Shown: positions 45,419-57,611 of the stretch, one piece after another
How positions within the stretch are numbered: the first letter of the stretch is position 1
Layout of the letters: each line of letters opens with the position of its first letter
Origin: Plantago ovata
Taxonomy: Eukaryota; Streptophyta; Magnoliopsida; Lamiales; Plantaginaceae
Assembly: GCA_028274465.1 (NCBI GenBank)
Contig: CM051456.1
Coordinates: 63,722,753-63,786,752, forward strand
DNA length: 64,000 nucleotides
Reading direction: 5' to 3'
Position numbers and translations under genes: made by a program
The notes under the pieces: generated by a model
Database searches by the model: none
What the model saw: the letters and a program-made list of their open reading frames with translations, nothing else
What the model was told of the DNA's origin: nothing

Positions 45419-45717
45419 TTATTGAGCTAGTTCAACCAATCCAAGCTTATACCTTAGCATTGCGAACCTATTATGTGGAAGGGGCTTGGTAAAGATGTCA
45501 TCAAGTTGATCATCAGTACCTACTTTTACAACCGCAATGTCTCCTTTTTCCACATGATCTTTAATGAAATGATGTGTAATATCAATCGGTGAATCACTTG
45601 AGCCCTGATACATTTTCGGTGCCATCGAGAGAACGGCTCCTTCAACCAACATCCGGGAAACCCTGATTCATCCAAAACTGGTGAAGGGAAGACTACTTTC
45701 GCTGGGGTGTGCAGCGT
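45419..45717 (-). pseudogene. RNase H C-terminal fragment of E3
   Basis: Contains SPIDITHHFIKDHVEKGDI and DDIFTKPLPHNRFAMLRYKLGL. Upstream of this the sequence is split by element G. The other side resumes at 55547. Confidence 0.75.
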
Positions 45718-47817
45718 TGTAAGAAAATACAGTCAGAGTTACCTCTAGGGTACGCAGCGGAATTTCAAATTTTTCTTAACATGCAGGTTAATTGATCATG
45801 TATATACCGTATATATTAAACACGTCAATTAGAAGACTTACAATACTCCAAAAGCAAGCACAGGTACCAAGTCTTCGTAATAGTCCGGTGTATCTTCTCC
45901 TTCATCGAAGTCGAAGATATCTGCAATACTTTGATTATCTGCAAGACAATAAAATTTAGTTTCCAGCTCCTTGAACCTCAACCTTGGTATCCACGGATGA
46001 ACAGCTTAAGGGAAAGAATGCTAGAATATTCTTTGTGTGGCCAAGAAGATGGGGCGGCGGTTTTCCACCAGTGAGGGGTGGCGCGCGTGTGTCTAGTATG
46101 GAGGTAGGGGAAAGCTTTTATTTTCTCTAAGAAAACTGGTAGAAAGAATGATATAAAATCTGACTGTTGAATCAACCATAATAAAAGCTCTCTAATAGTC
46201 TACTATATATAGTAGTCAATAGAAGCCTAATGAATAATCAATTAGACTTCATAAAGGAATAAGAATCTAATTCTTATCGCACTAGGAAACCAATTCATGT
46301 CTAGATTCATTCCCAATCAAGTTAGAACTCAATCAGGAAATTCTAACTTATCCCTTGGACTTCTAATAGAGGAAGGAGTCAGACTCCTTCCCCTACTCCA
46401 GCTGCGCGCGCGTGCGTGTCCCAAGGGTGATAGGTGGGTCCCGATTTTGGGACCCACTTATAGTTCTAAGGCCATTCAAAGTCCAAGTAGATTTTGCCCA
46501 TGTGCATATATTAATTCCAAATTAACATATCCTTTCAAATCAAACCTTTATTATATTTCTCAAATATAATCTCTAATTGTATTTACATAAAATACAATTA
46601 GTCAGCCAATTCAATTAATAATTCCAAATCATTAATTGAGCCACAAATTATTATAATTAATGCCAAATCAATTATAATCCATCAATCACAATTAATTCCA
46701 AATTAATTGCGATTCCATCTTCAAGGATATTCTGATAAGCTGAATTACCACATAGTGTTACCCATAGGGCCTCATTGTATTAAGCAAGTCCTAGACTAGG
46801 CAAAATTGAATTCCTATACGGTTCCATTTGCAATATTAATACATGAGGACGTTTGAGAGGTTTCTCAAAGCAAACCCTTTCGTTGCGAAGCCTGTTGCGC
46901 TCAACGCGGCGATGGTAACGTCCCTTCATCTGACTGGCTCGAATGCATCTAGGATCGATGAAGTGTCTATCCCAATAATACATCCACTGGCGTCTTCAGT
47001 GTGTTGCATGGTGAATCCAATATCTATTATGACTATCATAATAATATTGATACGCTGGCCAGCGGTTTTACCAATCACAACTATGAACGACTATGAGCAG
47101 TTCTCTCCCGTGCTACACATGAGAGATGAATCCTTCACAGAAGCACTTATCATCCCCATTTATATGTAGCCATAATCCTGGATCGTGTCTTGGGTCAACT
47201 ACTTATTCAGAGCTGACATCGACGGGTCCACCAAGGATATGTGGCAACAAATGTGATGATAAAGTCCTGTAAGTCCAAAGGACGACTGATATCACTTCGA
47301 CAACTTACCGGTTCCCATAGACACTTCGTTGTAGAGTATACATCGATGGGAGTGTCCGGTGGGTACTTCCATTGTTCGGTAATTACCTTCGAACAACTAT
47401 GCGCAGTTATGGGAACGTTTCTTGATTGTCCAACAATCCGTTCCGTGGACGTGGGATCGGCTCACACTTGCTCCAACAAGTATAACCTCCACGCATACTA
47501 GTCTCAGCTGGTTCATTCAGACCCCTACATCCGAGATGAACCTCGACTAGGGAGAGTTTGGGATAGATGATAACTAACATAGCTCCCACTATCTGTGTGA
47601 TCGGTCATCTATCCGAGGGGACATGTTTAATATCAATACAGACAGGAATAGAGATATGACATGCTGCATGCCTGGTGTAATATAAATATGAAAGCGATAC
47701 TCAATAGTCAAACAACAAACATATTTAATATTACGTTGACCTATGTAAATAGTACGTATATGCCCTTTATACTGCATGCCCTTAATAAAGACTGTCTCTA
47801 GGACATATACACTATCA
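45718..47817 (-). repeat. G 3' LTR
   Basis: 2100 bp, TGTAAGAAAATACAG ... ATACACTATCA on plus. The complement of a polypurine tract (ATCTCCCACTTGGAC) follows at 47818. Confidence 0.88.
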
Positions 47818-47831
47818 ATCTCCCACTTGGA

Positions 47832-49457
47832 CTAGAGCCAGTCACCTTTATGCTTAATACCCAGATTAGCATAATGTCTTAAGTGGACTTCCACTGATAA
47901 GACCTTGGTGAAAGGATCTGCCACGTTGTCCGTGGTAGAGACACATTCTATACTAACTTCTCCTCTATCAATAATCTCACGTATAACGTGATACTTTCTA
48001 AGTACATGTTTGTTCTTGTTTATAGATCTAGGCTCATTGGCTTGAGCGACGGCGCCCATATTGTCACAATAAATCGTTATTGGACTAGGAGCAGGAACAA
48101 CCCTCAATTCCTTCAAGAACTCTGAAATCCAGACAGCTTCTTTCGATGCTTCTGATGCAGCAATGTACTCGGCTTCTGTGGATGAGTCAGAAATCGTGGC
48201 TTGCTTAGAACTCTTCCAACAGATAGCTGCTCCGTTCAATTTGAATACGTATCATGTCTGTGACTTAAAGTCATCAGGATCTGATTCAAATCCAGCGTCG
48301 ACATAACCAGACATCTTTAATTCTGGTTCTCCACCAAACACCAAGAACATCTCCTTAGTCCGTCGAAGGTACTTAAAAATGTTCTTTACAGCAGTCCAGT
48401 GAGGTACTCCTGGATTCTGTTGGTGTCGACAAGTGACACTAAGCGCATATGCCACATCGGGCCTTGTGCAATTCATTGCATACATTATAGACCCTACCGC
48501 CGAAGCATAGGGCACACGACTCATTGCCTTTCTTTCTTCATCAGTTTTAGGACTATCCTTAACTAATACGACAATCCCATGCCTAGCTGGGATAAAGCCT
48601 CTCTTTGAGTCGTCTATCTTATAACGCTTCAGTATTTTGTCGATGTAGGTGGAGTGTGTCAATCCTAACATCCTCTTGGATCTATCTCCATAGATCTTTA
48701 TCCCTAGGATGTAGTTCGCTTCACCCAAATCCTTCATTGAGAAGGTACTTGATAACCAAACTTAAGTCTCTTCTAGCATAGAGACATTGTTTCCCATGAT
48801 CAAAATGTCATCAACATAAATGATCATGAAAACGACTCCCTTGTCGCTGTGCCTAGTGTAGACAAAGGGATCTTCCACGCTCCTGACGAAGTCAAATGAT
48901 TTGACAGCTTCATCAAAGCGGATATTCCAGCTCCTAGACGCTTGCTTTAGCCCATAGATGGATCTCTGTAATTTGCATATAGCAGTTAGCCTGGTTTTAC
49001 TAATAAAACCTTCCGGCTGTACCATATAGACCTCTTCCTCAAGGTTGCCATTGAGGAAGACAGTCTTTACATCCATCTGTCAGATCTCATAATCATAGTA
49101 GGCAGCTATTGCAAGTAGAATTCGAATAGACTTCAATTTTTCTACCGGTGAAACGGTTTCATCGAAATCGATGCCATACCTTTGCGTGTAGCCTTTCGCC
49201 ACAAGTCTAGCCTTGTGCGTTTGTACCTTGCCATCGGCATCTGTCTTTCGTTTAAAGACCCATTTGCACCCAATAGGTCTAACCCCTTGGGGCAAATCTA
49301 CCAAGCTCCAAACTTGGTTCAGGTACATGGAGTCCATTTCCAATTCCATGGCCTCATGCCATTTGTCTGAGTGAATATCATTTATTTCCTCTTTGTAGGT
49401 CTCGTGGTCTTCCCGATCTGATAAGCCGACATCAAGTTCACTGATGTCTTCTATCAT
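47832..49457 (-). pseudogene. G reverse transcriptase and RNase H, with stops
   Basis: Segments in order: 49457-49080 (WHEAMELEMDSMYLNQVW, GCKWVFKRKTDADGKVQTHKARLVAKGYTQ), a TGA where TGG (Trp before QMDVK) is expected, then 49076-48762 (MDVKTVFLNGNLEEEVYM, YGLKQASRSWN, catalytic YVDDILIMG near 48804-48818). Next are 48737-48252 (MKDLGEANYILGIKI, SRVPYASAVGSIMYAM, TRPDVAYAL) and 48239-47832, RNase H (ISDSSTEAEYIAASEASKEAVW, VADPFTK). All expected RVT_2 and RNase H blocks are present; only stops and small shifts separate them. Confidence 0.88.
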
Positions 49458-50654
49458 AAGGCTTTGCTTCTGAGGTCCTTTTAGGATCCTCTTCGACCTA
49501 CGGAGCGCGACTGGTTCGGGTGCTTTTCTTTTCTGGCTTCATGTAACACGAACATTATCAGTGGGCACTGATGCATCTAGTCGCGCCACGCGACCCTGTT
49601 CCCTATCGGGAGGCTGCTCTTGTGCAACTCGTTGCACAGTTTGATTGACAACGGGTTCTATTGGTGTGGTTTCAACTGTTGATCTAATCACAGGACTCCC
49701 ACTGACTATGACATGCCTAGCAAATGTCATATCATTACCCTTGTCTGCTTCGAAAGCTCCCACTGAACTTGAGTCCAAATCAGAAGATTTAAAGAATCAT
49801 GTTCGCGCGTGTCAAAGTCTTGAATTTCTTCAAGTTCTATCATGTCATCTAACCTCTCTTCTTCGAGGTATTCTGCTTCTAAAAACATGACGTTTCTAGA
49901 TACTATCACCTTGTGATCTTCAACATGATAGAATTCATAGCCTCTCATCTAACGAGGATGGCCTATGAAATATACTTTGACACCCTTGGCATCTAACTTA
50001 TCATGAGCATCAGTTTGACTATCGCAGGACAGCCCCAAGGTCTAAGATAGCCCAGTGAGGGCTTATTTCCTTTCCATAACTCATAAGGAGTTTTCTCCAC
50101 TGATTTAGATGGTACACGGTTCAGAATGTAGATTGCAGTTTGTAGTCGATAAATTCTTCACTAAGGTATTCACCTCCTTGATCTGATCGAAGAGTGACTA
50201 TCCTTAGGTTCAATTCATTCTCGACCTCATTCCTAAACTCCTTGAATTTCCCAAAGGTCTCGGATTTATTCTTCATAAGATAAATATATCCATACCTTGA
50301 GAAATCGTCAGTAAAGGTGATGAAGTAAGGATAACCCCCACGCGCATGGACTTTAAAAGGTCCACATACATCGGTATGTATGAGCTCTAAGCAGCGAGTG
50401 GCACGAACACCTTGTCCAACAAAAGGTTTGTTCGTCATCTTACCCTTAACACATGATTCACATGTACCATATGATTCAAAATCAAATGGTTCTAAGTAGT
50501 CCAACTTCCTTAGTCTTTGAATCCGTGTTTCATTGATATGGCCTAGCCAACAATGCCATAGATAAGATGGATTATTCTTCCTACTTGAAGATGGTTGTTT
50601 GTTATGTATATGAAATAAAGGTAGACTACTTTGCAAAATATATAAACCATTCAC
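49458..50654 (-). pseudogene. G integrase, with stops and frameshifts
   Basis: 50654-50121 contains the GAG_pre-integrase HHCC part (LWHCWLGHINETRI, CESCVKGKMTNKPF) and the start of the core, with HTDVCGPF (first Asp), FITFTDDFSRYGYIYLM and RSDQGGEYLS (second Asp). The remainder down to 49458 survives as fragments (EFYHVEDHKVIVSRNVMFLE and a Pro/Thr-rich linker). Confidence 0.8.
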
Positions 50655-50703
50655 TAAGCGAGCTTTCCATAATACTGGTCATTTAATGAAAAAATAACAA
50701 GTA

Positions 50704-51882
50704 TTAGGAAAAACCCAAATTGTCCAACAATGGAATGGAAATAATATTTCTGACAAGAGATGAAACAAAATAAACGTTATCAAGTTCCAAACATTGTCCT
50801 GAAGGTAAATCTATCTTGCAGCGTCCAACGCATTTGGCTTCAGCTTGATTGTCGATCCCAACATGCAAGTCGATTTCACCTTGCTTGACTAGCTTGTGTT
50901 CAATTAGCCCCTGCACATTTTTACAAATGTGCGAGCCACAAGCTGTATCGAATACCCAACCATTGGAGTCAAAAGTAGTCATGTTCATTTCAATAACAAA
51001 CATACCTGAGCTAGAAGTCGGCGGCTTCTTAGCTTGATCTGCCCTTAGTTTAGGACAATCATTCTTCCAATGTCCTTTCTGTTTACAGAAAAGATATTCA
51101 TCTGTGCGTACCGTTCCGCTTCTCTTGAACTTTCTTTTCTGGTTCAGACGCTTAGGCTTATCACGCGAAGTGTTAGCCTTGGCTCCCGACTTTCCCCTAC
51201 CCTTAGCACCTTTGTTTCTCGGGTTTGGGTTAGACGGTTGCCCAACATACATGATCGACTTTTCCTTCTTAGGAACAGTTTGATCATATGTCTTCAACAG
51301 ATTATGGAGTTCGGGCAGTGTGACGTCCTTCGCATTAATCGTGTAGTTAATGATGAACTGTGAATACGAAATCGGCAATGATTGAAGGACAAAGATCACC
51401 ATGATCTTATTCTCCAGCTTGACACCGGCATCGGCAAGCTTCTCAAAGAGACCAATCATTTTGAGAACATGTTCAGACATGTTCCCTCCTTCATTGAGCT
51501 TGCATCTGTGTATCTCTTTGATCAAATCAAATTCAACACTTCTAGCTGTCGTCTTAAAGAGCGACTCAAGATGCTTCAGCATCTCATACGACAACATGCT
51601 TTGATGTTGCCTCTGCAGCTCATTGCTCATTGCCGCCAGCATAATACACTGCGCGGATCTAGCATCCTCATGATGCTTATCAGACTTTGCCTTGTTGGCT
51701 TGATTTCAAGCAGCAACCTGATCGGCAGTCTGATTTCCGGGGCAAACGGGAATGACCTCGTCCAAGACGTACTCAATCTTTTTGTACCTCAGCACCAAAC
51801 GTATATTCCTGATCCAATCTAGGAAGTTTGGTCCGGTCAAAATTTGCTTCTCTAAGACAGCACGGAGCGAGATACTCGCCAT
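50704..51882 (-). pseudogene. G gag and protease, one nonsense mutation
   Basis: ATG at plus 51880-51882 (MASISLRAVLEKQIL) is preferred over open sequence further upstream. The N-terminal gag motif FLDWIRNIRLVLRYKKIEYVLDE is typical of copia. A TGA at plus 51706-51708 interrupts it after QVAA. The UBN2 part resumes (EMLKHLESLF, HRCKLNEGGNMSEHVLKMIGLFEKL). A zinc knuckle has lost its first Cys to Tyr (YLFCKQKGHWKNDC). The protease start WVFDTACGSHICKN, near plus 50952, has Ala where Gly of DTG is expected. Confidence 0.85.
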
Positions 51883-53182
51883 TTTGGTTTTTCTAAGGAG
51901 AAATAATATATAACGAAAATAATAAATCAACCATTGAAATACTATTTCTAAATACACAGTCAACATAACTAAACAATAAGGTCCGTTAGCTGTTTAGCTC
52001 CCACTATTTTCACATATGCTTGCCCCCCAAAACAAACATACGGGTAATGTCCAACAAGTTACCGTAGTGGCCAAGATCCAAATCCATACTATGCTATACT
52101 CCAACGGGGGCTGGTCGCATAGCATACTATGACCGGTAGGACTATCCAATTGCGTCACGCAACTCTTGGGTGTTAAATCTAATTTAATCCGATGCTCTAC
52201 ATATTGTACCTATCGAGGTCGCTAGATACAAAATGCAGTAAGTTATAACCATAGGCTTACTCTAATCTGACGATTACTGCGAGTCTGCAAGACGAGGTCG
52301 CCAATACAGGGAAACGTAATGAAAGTTCAGAATTAAAGCACCCCATGGAAAGCATCTCAGAAATACATACATATACATATTTCTGCACTTATATTGGTTG
52401 GGGCTTGTAGCTTCAGGGTTGTTATCAGTCATCTACAAACAAATAAGGGCGCCGCCTACCCATCATGCATGAGCGGTCTACACGAAATGGATGTCGCCTA
52501 TCCATTCTAGTTCTAAATGAGGTCAAGCACATAATGGGCGCCGCCTACCCATACATAAAATATGCGGTCCGACAAATAAGAGGGCGCCGCCTACCCTCGC
52601 ATGCATAGCGGTCGAACGGAAAGTAAAATACATGGTATTTAAACATGCATTGTCAAACAATAGCATATCGAGCAAAGAAACAAGTAGTAGCCTATGTGGA
52701 TGCCAAATGACTTCATAACTTCATTATGAAAATTATAATCCCATACTTATAATCTCTATGAAAAAATTGAAAATTTGGACTAGATTGAAAAATCGAAAAT
52801 TCTATTGACCAGGTAGCAATTTTCGAAAACCCGAAGGACTCAATTGTAATTTTCGAAACCTTGGAGGTGTTAAATCTAAAATTCAAAAGTAGAAGGATTT
52901 ATTTGTAATAAATAACAAATTGATAAATCACAAATAAGCCCCTTAAATTTATACTAATTAAATTTAACTCCTCTAGTTACAAATAATTACAATTAAATCA
53001 TATTTATATTCCAAATATAAAATTCAATCCTCAAAATTTTCAAAATTCGATTTTGGGTCCAACACGGGAAAAATATATATATATATATTAAAATACGGGG
53101 ACGGGACCAAGTCCCGTCCCCTAACGTGCCTGCGGCACGCAGGCGCGGGGGCGCCCGCCGCCTGCGTCACGCAGGCGGCCCC

Positions 53183-53281
<99 letters not shown>

Positions 53282-53432
53282 AAAAATATTTTTTTCTTTG
53301 AAAAAATATAAATTCTAAATTTATATAAAAAAACAAACTTTTGAAAATCGAATTAATAATAGAATCAATTGCATCCACATAAACTACAAAATCATACAAC
53401 ATATATACGTATATACGTAATCAATTAACCTC
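51883..53432 (-). other. G leader with tandem repeats, GC palindrome and (TA)n
   Basis: No gene. At about 52445-52620 a unit with GGGCGCCGCCTACCC and (T)GCGGTC repeats imperfectly three to four times. At about 53125-53180 GCCTGC...GCAGGC inverted repeats form a GC-rich palindrome. A (TA)n run of about 48 units follows at 53184-53279. The open frames of Ile/Tyr repeats across it are artefacts. Confidence 0.75.
53184..53279. repeat. (TA)n microsatellite, about 48 units
   Basis: Uninterrupted TA dinucleotides over about 96 bases inside the leader of element G. Confidence 0.95.
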
Positions 53433-53444
53433 GCTCTGATACCA
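53433..53444 (-). other. G primer-binding site, tRNA-Met
   Basis: TGGTATCAGAGC on the minus strand, one base from the LTR boundary at 53446. Confidence 0.88.
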
Positions 53445-53445
53445 C

Positions 53446-55541
53446 TGTAAGAAATACAGTCAGAGTTACCCCTAGGGTACGCAGCGGAATTTCAAAAATT
53501 TTCTTAACATGCAGGTTAATTGATCATGTATATACCGTATATATTAAACACGTCAATTAGAAGACTTACAATACTCCAAAAGCAAGCACAGGTACCAAGT
53601 CTTCATAATAGTCCGGTGTATCTTCTCCTTCGTCCAAGTCGAAGATATCTGCAATACTTTGATTATCTGCAAGACAATAAAAGTTAGTTTCCAGCTCCTT
53701 GAACCTCAACCTTGGTATCCACGGATGAACAACTTATCGGAAAGAATGCGAGAATATTCTTTGTGTGGCCAAGAAGATGGGGCGGCGGGTTTCCTCCGGT
53801 GAGGGGTGGCGCGCGCGTGGCTATTATGGAGGTAGGGGAGAGCTTTTATTTTCTCTAAGAAAACTGGTAGAAAGAATGATATAAAATCTGTCTGTTGAAT
53901 CAACCATAATAAAAGCTCTCTAATAGTCTACTATATATAGTAGTCAATAGAAGCCTAATGAATAATCAATTAGACTTCATAAAGGAATAAAAATCTAATT
54001 CTTATTGCAATAGGAAACCAATTCAAGTCTATTTTCATTCCCAATCAAGTTAGAACTCAATCAGGAAAATCTAACTTATCCCTTGGACTTCTAATAGAGG
54101 AAGGAGTCAGGCTCCTTTCCCTAATCCAGCTGCGCGCGCATGTCCCAAGGGTGATAGGTGGGTCCCAATTTTGGGACCCACTTATAGTTCTAAGGCAATT
54201 CAAAGTCCAATTAGATTTTGCCCATGTGCATATATTAATTCCAAATTAACATATCCTTTCAAATCAAACCTCTATTATATTTCTAAAATATAATCTCTAA
54301 TTGTATTTACATAAAATACAATTAGTCAGCCAATTCAATTAATAATTCCAAATCATTAATTGAGCCAGAAATTATTATAATTAATTCCAAATCAATTATA
54401 ATCCATCACTCACAATTAATTCCAAATTAATTGCGATTCCATCTTCAAGGATATTCTGATAAGCTGAATCACCACATAGTGTGACCCATAGGGCCTCATT
54501 GTATTAAGCAAGTCCTAGACTAGGCAAAATGGAATTCCTAGACGGTTCCATTTGCAATATTAATACATGAGGACGTTTGAGAGGTTTCTCAAAGCAAACG
54601 CTTTCGTTGTGAAGCCTGTTGCGCTCAACCCGGCGATGGTAACGTCCCTTCATCTGACTGGCTCGAATGCATCTAGGATCGATGAAGTGTCTATCCCAAT
54701 AATACATCCACGGGCGTCTTCAGTGAGTTGAATGGTGAATCCAATATCTATTATGTCTATCATAATAATATTGATACGCTGGCCAGCGGTTTTACCAATC
54801 ACAACTATGAACGACTATGAGCAGTGCTCTCCTGTGCTACACATGAGAGATGAATCCTTCACAGAAGCACTTATCATCCCCATTTGTATGTAGCCATAAT
54901 CCTGGATCGTGTCTTGGGTCAACTGCTTATTCAGAGCTGACATCGACGGGTCCACCAAGGATATGGGGCAACAAATGTGATGTTAAAGTCCTGTAAGTCC
55001 AAAGGAAGACTGACATCACTTCGACAACTTACCGGTTCCCATAGACACTTCGGTGTACAGTTTACATCGATGGGAGTGTCCGGTGGGTACTTCCATTGTT
55101 CGGTAATCACCCTTCGAACAACTGTGCGCAGTTATGGGAACGTTTCTTGATTGTCCAACAATCTGTTCCGTGGCCGTGGGATCGGCTCACACTTGCTCCA
55201 ACAGGTATAACCTCCACGCATACTAGTCTCAGCCGGTTCATTCAGACCCCTACATCCGATATGAACCTCGACTAGGGAGAGTTTGGGATAGATGATAACT
55301 CACATAGCTCCCACTATCTGTGTGATCGGTCATCTATCCGAGGGGACATGTTTAATATCAATACAGACAGGAATAGAGATATGACATGCTGCATGCCTGG
55401 TGTAATATAAATATGAAAGCGATACTCAATAGTCAAACAACAAACATATTTAATATTACGTTGACATGTGTAATAGTACATATATGCCCTTTATACTGCA
55501 TGCCCTTAATAAAGACTGTCTCTAGGACATATACACTATCA
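53446..55541 (-). repeat. G 5' LTR
   Basis: 2096 bp, TGTAAGAAATACAGTC ... ATACACTATCA on plus; collinear with 45718-47817. Confidence 0.9.
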
Positions 55542-55546
55542 AGTGT

Positions 55547-56700
55547 TAGCTTAAAGTCTTTGCTTTCACTAAAGGATTTTTCGCTTTTGCCTTTATCTGT
55601 CCTACCAAAGTCCTTTCCTAGGATTCCTATTAGGGCTGCGATTAGGGAGTAACTGGCAGCCTTAGTTGCAGAAATACCATAATCTCTTAGTTGTTGCTGA
55701 ATACAAACGATTTGAGCTGTGCAACAACCAGCCGCAATGTATTTAGATTCACTGGATGAATTGGCAACATAGGTTTGCTTCTTGCTGAACCATGATATTA
55801 ATCTTGTACCTAGAAACTGACAAGTTCCAGAAGTAATTTTTCTATCAAGAGTTGATCCTCCTTGATCAGCATCAGAATAACCTACCAATTCTAATCCAGA
55901 ATCTTTTGGATACCATAATCCAACATTGACTTTGCCTTTGACATATTTAAGTATTTTAAGTGCCTTTTTGTAGTGTGATTCTCTTGGATCATATTGAAAT
56001 CTTGCACACAGACAAACAACATACTGAATGCCAGGCATACTTGTTGTGAAATACAACAACGAACCAATGAGCTTCCTATACTTGTGTTCATCCACACTTT
56101 TGGCTTGTTTAGTATAGCCCAATTTCGTACCAACACTCATAGGGATCTTTTCAGGTTTCTCTTCCTCTTTGATCCTGAACTTTATGAGCATTTCCTTTTC
56201 ATACTTTGCTTGATTTATGAATATTCCATCTTTGAGTTGCTTGACTTGCAATCCTAGGAAATAATTCAATTTTCCCATCATACTCATTTCAAACTTGTTT
56301 GTCATGAGTTTGGCAAAATCATCACAAAGTTGCTTGTCCTTAGATCCAAATATTATGTCATCCACATAAATCTGGACTAAGAGAATTTTACCATCATGGT
56401 TCATGGAAAATAAGGTTTTATCAACTTCACCTTTCTTGAAACCATTATCCAGCAAGAACTTAGCTAAGGTATCATACCAAGCTCTAGGTGCTTGCTTTAA
56501 ACCATATACAACTTTCTGAACACCCACTTTGTACCAATTGCTTTCTTTCCTTCACCAAGGGATACAAGTTTTCAGACTTTGTTCCTTTCAAATTGATCCA
56601 GTTCTTCTTGCATAGCCTTGATCCATTCAGAATGCTTTAAAGCTTCTTTTATGTTCTTCGGCTCAATTTCTGAAACAAAGCAAGAGAACAAAGCTTCTAC
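55547..56700 (-). pseudogene. Copia reverse transcriptase and RNase H of E3, interrupted by G
   Basis: Same organisation as E2: KKAIGTKWV-like start, the shared deletion before VVYGLKQAPRAWYD, YVDDIIFGS near 56357-56368, FLGLQVKQLKDGIFI, SADQGG-type RNase H, and the same foreign segment after LRDYGISATK. The frame then runs into the LTR of G at 55541. The shared RT deletion shows it occurred before the tandem duplication. Confidence 0.82.
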
Positions 56701-57499
56701 TTAAATAACATTTGCTTCTTCAGCAATTTCTTGATTAGTAGATACTTTGGATCTAGTCACTTGGCGTTTGTCAATATCACCAATCATATCCGTAGAGGGA
56801 TGATCTCTAATCCACTTATTAACAGGTTTTCTGCTTTTTGGATCTAGATATGTTTGCGTTTCAGCATGTGACTCTTCAGCATGTACTTGTTCAGTACTAC
56901 TGGTATCTTGTTGTGTCTCTGCTCTAATAATGGTTTTCACCTTTTCCGAATTTGAATAGAAGTTTCCAACTCCTAAGGCAGCCATCTTACTCACTAGAGT
57001 TGTGAATCTGAAATCCATTGGCACCTTGTTTGAAGTTTTAAAACTTCAACTTTAGCACTTCGAGTTTGTTTTCCTTGGTCTTGTCAGATCCACCACAAAG
57101 ATCTTGAACCATTTTCCAAGATTCCTTAGCAGTTTTGGCACCCCACAGTTTGCACTGTATAGTATCTGGAGTAGATCGATTAATGATGTTTCTTGCTTGG
57201 CCATCAAGACGGAATCTTTTGGCTTCATCTAAAGTCCATTCCTCTCTTGGCACTTGCTCCACCGCGACTTCTATAGTGGGTTTTCGAACGACAGTATCGA
57301 CTGGTTCACCTAAGATAGTTTCCATTCCAGCCTCTGTAGTTTTGTGAGGAAAACATCTCTCAATTTTGGTGATCTTGATTGGTCCATAATTTATGAGAGT
57401 AACCATCTCATCACTAATGGCCTCAAGATGTAGCATCATGTTGTTTCGCCATTTTTCATAGTTTTCCAGCTTGAGCAAGGGAGCGTCTCCTAACGACAT
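56701..57499 (-). pseudogene. Copia gag of E3, fused to a pre-RT linker by deletion
   Basis: ATG at plus 57497-57499 (MSLGDAPLLKLENYEKWRNN) opens a clean UBN2 start that retains the Arg lost in E2. The frame shifts near 57040, and the gag text (FRFTTLVSKMAALG, KVKTIIR) joins AETQQDTSSTEQVHAEESHAE at about 56923. In E2 those two pieces are separated by about 3.1 kb (roughly 34855 to 37975), which contains the rest of gag, protease and integrase. Confidence 0.82.
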
Positions 57500-57597
57500 C
57501 CTGTCAGCAAAACACTACCAGACTGATCAAGTGAAAGTGATTTACGGAAAGCACCTAAGGGGATCTAGGTTCAGTGTGCTGAAGGTTAAAGAACTTG

Positions 57598-57609
57598 GCT
57601 CTGATACCA
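57598..57609 (-). other. E3 primer-binding site, tRNA-Met
   Basis: TGGTATCAGAGC on the minus strand, two bases after the LTR end at 57612. Confidence 0.88.
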
Positions 57610-57611
57610 CT

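Larger units (their letters stand above)
45718..55541 (-). mobile_element. Full-length Ty1/copia element G
   Basis: Two LTRs (45718-47817 and 53446-55541) flank a 5.6 kb internal region. Target duplication is AGCGT (45713-45717) against AGTGT (55542-55546), one base apart, and E2 shows the uninterrupted site as GCAGTGTTAGCTT near 33480. Minus orientation: LTR, tRNA-Met primer site, long leader with simple repeats, gag, protease, integrase, RT, RNase H, polypurine tract, LTR. The LTRs differ at several positions in the first 100 bp alone, so the insertion is not recent. Confidence 0.92.

Noticed and set aside
53121..53402. Open frames of Ile/Tyr repeats on both strands
   Set aside because: They translate the (TA)n microsatellite and its GC-rich edge; no protein family.
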